Source: PUMD01 sp964599275 (lineage in GTDB: Bacteria > Bacillota > Sulfobacillia > SLMV01). From it: a DNA stretch of 18,816 bases. Location: assembly GCA_964599275.1 (NCBI GenBank), contig CAZRFK010000032.1:1-18816 (forward strand). Reading direction: 5' to 3'. Below the pieces are notes generated by a model. The model did no database searches and was not told where the DNA came from. It saw only the letters and a list, made by a program, of their open reading frames with translations. Below are positions 15,380-18,816 of the stretch, piece by piece; the stretch's first letter is position 1; every line of letters starts with the position of its first letter. The translations under genes and the position numbers were made by a program.

Positions 15380-16450
15380 CTAATCTTTGATTTCCAGGCG
15401 CTCTTCCAGGCCAGGGGTATACATGACATTTCCTTCTGCTGTCATCAAAACAGCCTCGACCCCTTCCCGGTCATTTACCCACTGTAGAGCTTTTTCAGGT
15501 TCAAAAAGGAACAGCGATGTTGACATGGCATCAGCCACAACGCTGTCGTCCGTAACAACTGTCATAGTCTTTATGGTGTGCCCGCCAGGTATGCCGGTTC
15601 TGGGGTCAATAATGTGGGGGTAACGCTTATCCTCATCCATAAAATACCGCTGGTAATCTCCGCTGGTGCTGATGGCTTCCCCGTCCCGGGCTTCAACAAC
15701 TCCATACAACTCATTGGACTTACGGGGGTGAATCAAACCTACCCTCCAGGCCCTGTCGCCCGGGCCATCACCAACAGTATGCACGCTGCTTTGCCCAGCG
15801 CTGATTAGTGCTCTGGTCACACCGTGTTCGCGTAAGGTTGACTCTGCCCTCTGGGCTGCCAGACCTTTGGCTAGAGCTTCCAGATCCAGCTGCACTCCCT
15901 CAGGAATGAGAACCGTATTATCCTCAGAATCAATCTGAACGGAGCTGACATCAACTCGCTCCAATGCTTGCGCAATCTCTTCCTCCCCAGGAATATAATA
16001 CTCCTGCGTATAAAACCCCCATAAATCCACCAATGGGCCTATAGTTGGATCAAAGGCCCCGCCAGTTTTTTCATTCATCTGCAGGGCGGTTTCCAACAGA
16101 TGCATTGTCTCATCCGAAACCTCCACTGGCTCGCCTGGACGGTCATTGACCCTACTTATGTCACTTGTTTCATCATAAACACTGACCTGAGCCCCCAACC
16201 TTTCCATTTCATCCAAGGTGCGGTCGATGGATTCTTCTATGTCAGTGCCAGGTTCCGCTTCGTGCACGGTTATCCGAACCAGCGTCCCCAGAAGGAATGT
16301 CTCTTCACTTACGGGATCTTCCTGCTCTGCTTCAGGCTGCAGCAGTGTGCAGCTGCCAACTGAAATTATCAGTGCACATACTACCATCACTATTGCAAAC
16401 TTTCGTTCAACAGCAATCCTTGATCCTTCTGTATTTGTTTCTTTGCTCAT
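15380..16450 (-). CDS. apbE: FAD:protein FMN transferase ApbE, lipoprotein
   Basis: A 356-residue flavin transferase that uses FAD to attach FMN to Thr in (S/T)GAT-type motifs of exported proteins. A signal peptide with lipobox VGSC makes Cys34 the lipidated residue, so the enzyme works on the outer face of the membrane. ApbE signatures are present: GTLVRITVH, GGAFDPTIGPLVDLWGF (130-146), LDLEALAKGLAAQRA (188-202), ISTSGDYQRYF (260-270) with RYPHIIDPRTGIPGG (276-290), and the metal-site VADAMSTSLFLF (305-316). The usual GGD of the flavin region is replaced by AGQ, a tolerable variation. GAGGTG precedes ATG. Two clear substrate candidates occur in this window: the two-domain FMN protein (6995-7843) and the three-domain lipoprotein (16865-17875). 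The neighbour downstream is a NusG_II protein. Confidence 0.95.
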   Translation of the reverse strand: MSKETNTEGSRIAVERKFAIVMVVCALIISVGSCTLLQPEAEQEDPVSEETFLLGTLVRITVHEAEPGTDIEESIDRTLDEMERLGAQVSVYDETSDISRVNDRPGEPVEVSDETMHLLETALQMNEKTGGAFDPTIGPLVDLWGFYTQEYYIPGEEEIAQALERVDVSSVQIDSEDNTVLIPEGVQLDLEALAKGLAAQRAESTLREHGVTRALISAGQSSVHTVGDGPGDRAWRVGLIHPRKSNELYGVVEARDGEAISTSGDYQRYFMDEDKRYPHIIDPRTGIPGGHTIKTMTVVTDDSVVADAMSTSLFLFEPEKALQWVNDREGVEAVLMTAEGNVMYTPGLEERLEIKD

Positions 16451-16779
16451 TGCTTCACCTCATTTCAAAGGTTAGAATGCAAAATTGTGATATAGAACAT
16501 AATTGTAATGGATATATCTATCGACCAGCAGTATAATCACGGCAAGCTACCAGAACTCGAACTAATAAACCCCGACTGACCGTTCGTCAAAACTGATTAA
16601 AAGATCATTTTATTATTGCACCCTATTCATTTTTGTCAATGCTGGCTGAAATACCAGCTCAGTTAGTTTAATACAACCCTTCAACTGGACTGATCTGCTG
16701 TTTCCCCGGGGGCCTCCCTGGAACGTATTTTTACCAGCTGCTGAACCTACTACAATACGATAAGGATGTTAGCGGTTAC
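16451..16779. other. Divergent intergenic region between apbE and the FMN lipoprotein
   Basis: This AT-rich stretch separates the divergent apbE and FMN lipoprotein genes and should hold promoters for both. A small GCTGG/CCAGC hairpin lies at 16641-16658. I could not assign a convincing -35/-10 pair for apbE. No RNA gene or credible small gene is seen. Confidence 0.4.
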
Positions 16780-16808
16780 TTGACTGAGCTTCTTCAGCTG
16801 GATACCAT
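16780..16808 (+). promoter_or_regulatory. Candidate promoter of the FMN-binding lipoprotein gene
   Basis: TTGACT (16780-16785) and TACCAT (16803-16808) are spaced by 17 bases, about 57 bases before the ATG at 16865. The -35 is near consensus and the -10 matches at four of six positions. This is the best vegetative-type promoter candidate in the region, but it is unproven. Confidence 0.35.
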
Positions 16809-16864
16809 ACCAATGAGAGTATTAGCTACTGAAGAAAAAACTCGAAGTCAGGAGTGGTTATTTG

Positions 16865-17875
16865 ATGAGATCAGGTGCAACCAGAAGGTATTTTACTTTG
16901 GCTCTGGTGTTAGCTGGCCTTATGATCTTCGCAGCCTGCGGAGAAGAGAGAGTCGTGGACGTATCCGATGGTACACATGAAGGAGCGTCCGATGCTGACA
17001 ATCAAGGTTATGTAGGAGTAGAACTCACCGTAGAAGGTGGAGAGATAACGGAAGTTGAATGGACTGAATTTACAGGTGAAGGTGAGGCAAAAGGGGACGA
17101 CTATCCCTGGGATGAATGGCATGAAGCCCAGGACGAACTCCCTGCCCGAGTAATTGAAGCCCAATCCGCAGATATTGACGTGGTGGCTGGAGCAACCTCA
17201 ACCTCAGAAAAGTTTATTCAGGCAGTTCAACGGGCACTGGGAGAAAAAGAGGATGATGTTGGGCCCTTTGCTGACGGTGAACATATCGGAGTATCCGACC
17301 CAACTCCTCGTGGATATGTACAATCTGAAATCGTTGTTCAGCGCGGTGTGATAACCCATGCAGATCTCCGCGAATTCCAGGCTGACGGAAGTGAAAAAGG
17401 TGAAGATTATCCCTGGGACGAATGGCATGTAGCAAAGGAAGAACTTCCGGAGCAGGTCGTCGAGGAACAGACTCACGATGTTGATATAATTGCAGGTGCT
17501 ACCGGCACGGCAGAAAGGTTTATTCAGGCTACAGCACGCGCCCTGGGCGAAGAAGAGCCTTTTGAAGTCGGCGAATTTGAAGATGGAATTTATACAGCTG
17601 AATCTGATCTCAGTGAGCGGGGAGGATGGGTCGAGGTTGAAGTTACTGTCATCCTCGGTCACATTATGGATGTCGAAATGACCGAATACAGCGAAGACGA
17701 AACTGCAAAAGATCCCGAAGAATATGATTGGGAAGAATTCGGAATCGCGGTAGAAGAACTACCAGAGCGAGCAATCGACGCTCAGAGCGCTGATATCGAC
17801 ATAGTTGCAGGAGCAACTTCAACCAGTGAAATGTTCATTCAGGCACTGGAAAGAGCGCTGCAAGAAGCACAATAA
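16865..17875 (+). CDS. Lipoprotein with three FMN-binding repeats
   Basis: A 336-residue protein with a signal peptide (RR n-region, LALVLAGLMIFAAC) whose lipobox FAAC makes Cys25 the lipid anchor. The rest is three tandem FMN_bind repeats (about 36-127, 138-229, 240-334). Each carries a conserved YxWxE(W/F) segment and ends with an ApbE-type motif: AGATSTSEKF (108-117), AGATGTAERF (210-219) and AGATSTSEMF (315-324). It should hold up to three covalent FMNs on the outer membrane face and act as a soluble-side electron carrier, much as the two-domain PplA does in flavin-based extracellular electron transfer. It is divergent from apbE, whose product is the likely modifying enzyme. AGGAG precedes a TTG (16862) and ATG (16865); the ATG is preferred. 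The product is strongly acidic. A long hairpin follows the stop. Confidence 0.9.
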   Translation: MRSGATRRYFTLALVLAGLMIFAACGEERVVDVSDGTHEGASDADNQGYVGVELTVEGGEITEVEWTEFTGEGEAKGDDYPWDEWHEAQDELPARVIEAQSADIDVVAGATSTSEKFIQAVQRALGEKEDDVGPFADGEHIGVSDPTPRGYVQSEIVVQRGVITHADLREFQADGSEKGEDYPWDEWHVAKEELPEQVVEEQTHDVDIIAGATGTAERFIQATARALGEEEPFEVGEFEDGIYTAESDLSERGGWVEVEVTVILGHIMDVEMTEYSEDETAKDPEEYDWEEFGIAVEELPERAIDAQSADIDIVAGATSTSEMFIQALERALQEAQ

Positions 17876-17912
17876 AGATGTAGATTTCGATCATTCAGGA
17901 ATGATAACGATA

Positions 17913-17958
17913 AAGAATGGGTGGGGATCGGCCCTCTAATTGATCCCCACCCATTCTT
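17913..17958 (+). terminator. Long perfect hairpin after the FMN lipoprotein
   Basis: A 17-bp perfect stem (AAGAATGGGTGGGGATC at 17913-17929, its complement at 17942-17958) has a 12-base loop. It starts 37 bases after the lipoprotein stop, between convergent genes. Only a weak T/A context follows (TTACG), so it may be a bidirectional terminator or a 3' stability structure. Confidence 0.65.
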
Positions 17959-18104
17959 ACGTCTGAAAGTAACCTGGTTCAACCATATCTATCCTATCTA
18001 AACCTGAAATTTACTTTTCATATTTCGGTCTCAATAAGAACCCTGGCAGGATTGATCTGTCTGTTGTACATGGTAATTACATGGAATACACAAATCCAAC
18101 TTAT

Positions 18105-18816
18105 CTAACACCAGGATTCCTTTGTCTTCGCCAGTTCTATTAATTCCTCGCGAATATTAGAACCATTATTGTTTGGGTGGACCTTGAGGAACTGCTCATA
18201 AAGGTGCAAACACCGCTCAGCCGCACGGGGAGGAACCCTTAAGTGCTTGGTGAGTTCAGAAATGCTGGGAGGACAACAGTTGTCTTGCTCTGCAAGCGTC
18301 AGCACTTTTCCCACACAGGCAAGGTAGCGCTCGATTGAATCCCGACAAAGACCTGTTTTTTCCTCTATTTCCTCCCAACTCTCTCCGGCAAAATACCTGG
18401 TTACCGCCGGTACTATCTTATCCACAATGGGTTCAATGCTGGATACTTTCCCCCGCGTACGCAGCATGGATGCAGGGGACTCGTCAAGTACGTTGGCAAC
18501 TGCATCAGTAGACAGGCCCAAAATGAATGCAACATCGGGGAGAGATAAGGTGGCTCCCTGGCTATATGCCTGATGCACAATTCGACAGATGCGGCGGCGA
18601 CGCAACTTTACAGGACTCTGAGTATCAAGCAACTCGTAATCCTCATCGGCCAAATATTCCAGGGCCACCGGCCGCAATCTGGCCTCCTTAAGTGAACTGA
18701 AGGGGTTCTCCTTGCTGCAGATGGCAAAATATAGGATATGTCCGGGTTTGTCAGCTACTAGCTGCAAAAGTTCATCCGCAAGATCATCCAATTTCACTTT
18801 CAATCTACATGCATCA
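18105..18816 (-). CDS. DUF1670 family helix-turn-helix-like protein (N-terminus may lie outside window)
   Basis: An all-helical protein of about 232 or more residues resembling DUF1670. Recognisable parts are RRRICRIVHQAYSQGATLSL, PDVAFILGLSTDAVANVL, RGKVSSIEPIVDKI, GESWEEIEEKTGLCRDSIERY and a last helix pair LRVPPRAAERCLHLYEQFL. Several segments have the spacing of helix-turn-helix motifs, so DNA binding is plausible, but the family has no proven function; members often occur near mobile elements. A TTG at 18803 would give 232 residues, yet the frame remains open to the window edge, so the true start is probably unseen or uncertain. It is convergent with the FMN lipoprotein and shares the intervening hairpin. 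Confidence 0.7.
   Translation of the reverse strand, partial: DACRLKVKLDDLADELLQLVADKPGHILYFAICSKENPFSSLKEARLRPVALEYLADEDYELLDTQSPVKLRRRRICRIVHQAYSQGATLSLPDVAFILGLSTDAVANVLDESPASMLRTRGKVSSIEPIVDKIVPAVTRYFAGESWEEIEEKTGLCRDSIERYLACVGKVLTLAEQDNCCPPSISELTKHLRVPPRAAERCLHLYEQFLKVHPNNNGSNIREELIELAKTKESWC

Noticed and set aside
1..18816. CRISPR arrays, tRNA or rRNA genes, and insertion sequences
   Set aside because: No regularly spaced repeats, cloverleaf-like sequences, rRNA stretches or transposase genes were seen on either strand.

Overview
The window is about 18.8 kb of bacterial DNA of moderate GC. Strong AGGAGG-type ribosome sites, oxygen-sensitive Fe-S/flavin enzymes, a multi-FMN lipoprotein and unusually Asp/Glu-rich exported proteins suggest an anaerobic, possibly salt- or alkali-adapted Firmicute-like organism. 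This is an inference; no rRNA or marker gene is present. Most genes lie on the minus strand.

Left part (1-6650). This holds the C-terminal end of a DUF1028 protein with a hairpin terminator, a metal-dependent amidohydrolase, a DUF1445 (D-glutamate cyclase/'putative hydro-lyase') gene following an unknown multi-spanning membrane protein, and a class V aminotransferase of the cysteine-desulfurase type. A P-loop protein of unknown function follows; its reading frame stays open for 58 codons past its TGA. These look like ordinary amino-acid or peptide metabolism genes plus hypotheticals.

Core (6995-14389, minus strand). Five tightly packed genes, read right to left, form an apparent operon. (1) A 1122-residue fusion of an RnfD-type membrane subunit to the ferredoxin and molybdopterin-fold part of a formate-dehydrogenase-like protein. 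(2) A NuoE-like [2Fe-2S] subunit. (3) A NuoF/HydB-like NAD(P)H/FMN subunit with a C-terminal 2[4Fe-4S] domain. (4) A chimeric subunit joining a NuoG/HoxU-type N-terminus to an RnfC-like 2[4Fe-4S] domain. (5) An exported protein with two FMN-binding domains carrying covalent-flavinylation motifs. The cytosolic iron-sulfur part that is normally one NuoG/FdhA chain is split here between genes 4 and 1, and Rnf parts are grafted onto both pieces. RnfA, RnfB, RnfE and full RnfC and RnfG are absent from the window.

Right part (14390-18816). A degraded acetyltransferase-like remnant is followed by a minus-strand pair: an ApbE flavin transferase lipoprotein and a membrane-anchored NusG domain II protein. 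Divergent from them is a plus-strand lipoprotein with three FMN-binding repeats, ending in a 17-bp perfect hairpin. A DUF1670 protein reaches the right edge.

Working model (inference). NAD(P)H electrons enter through NuoEF, pass along the iron-sulfur chains of the chimeric subunit and the RnfD-fused subunit at the membrane, and reach extracytoplasmic FMN proteins that ApbE has flavinylated. The molybdopterin domain has Asn where formate dehydrogenases have Cys/Sec, and the RnfD part lacks the usual flavinylated Thr. The fusion may therefore be a structural electron conduit rather than a formate dehydrogenase. This looks like an undescribed, or at least highly unusual, membrane redox complex.
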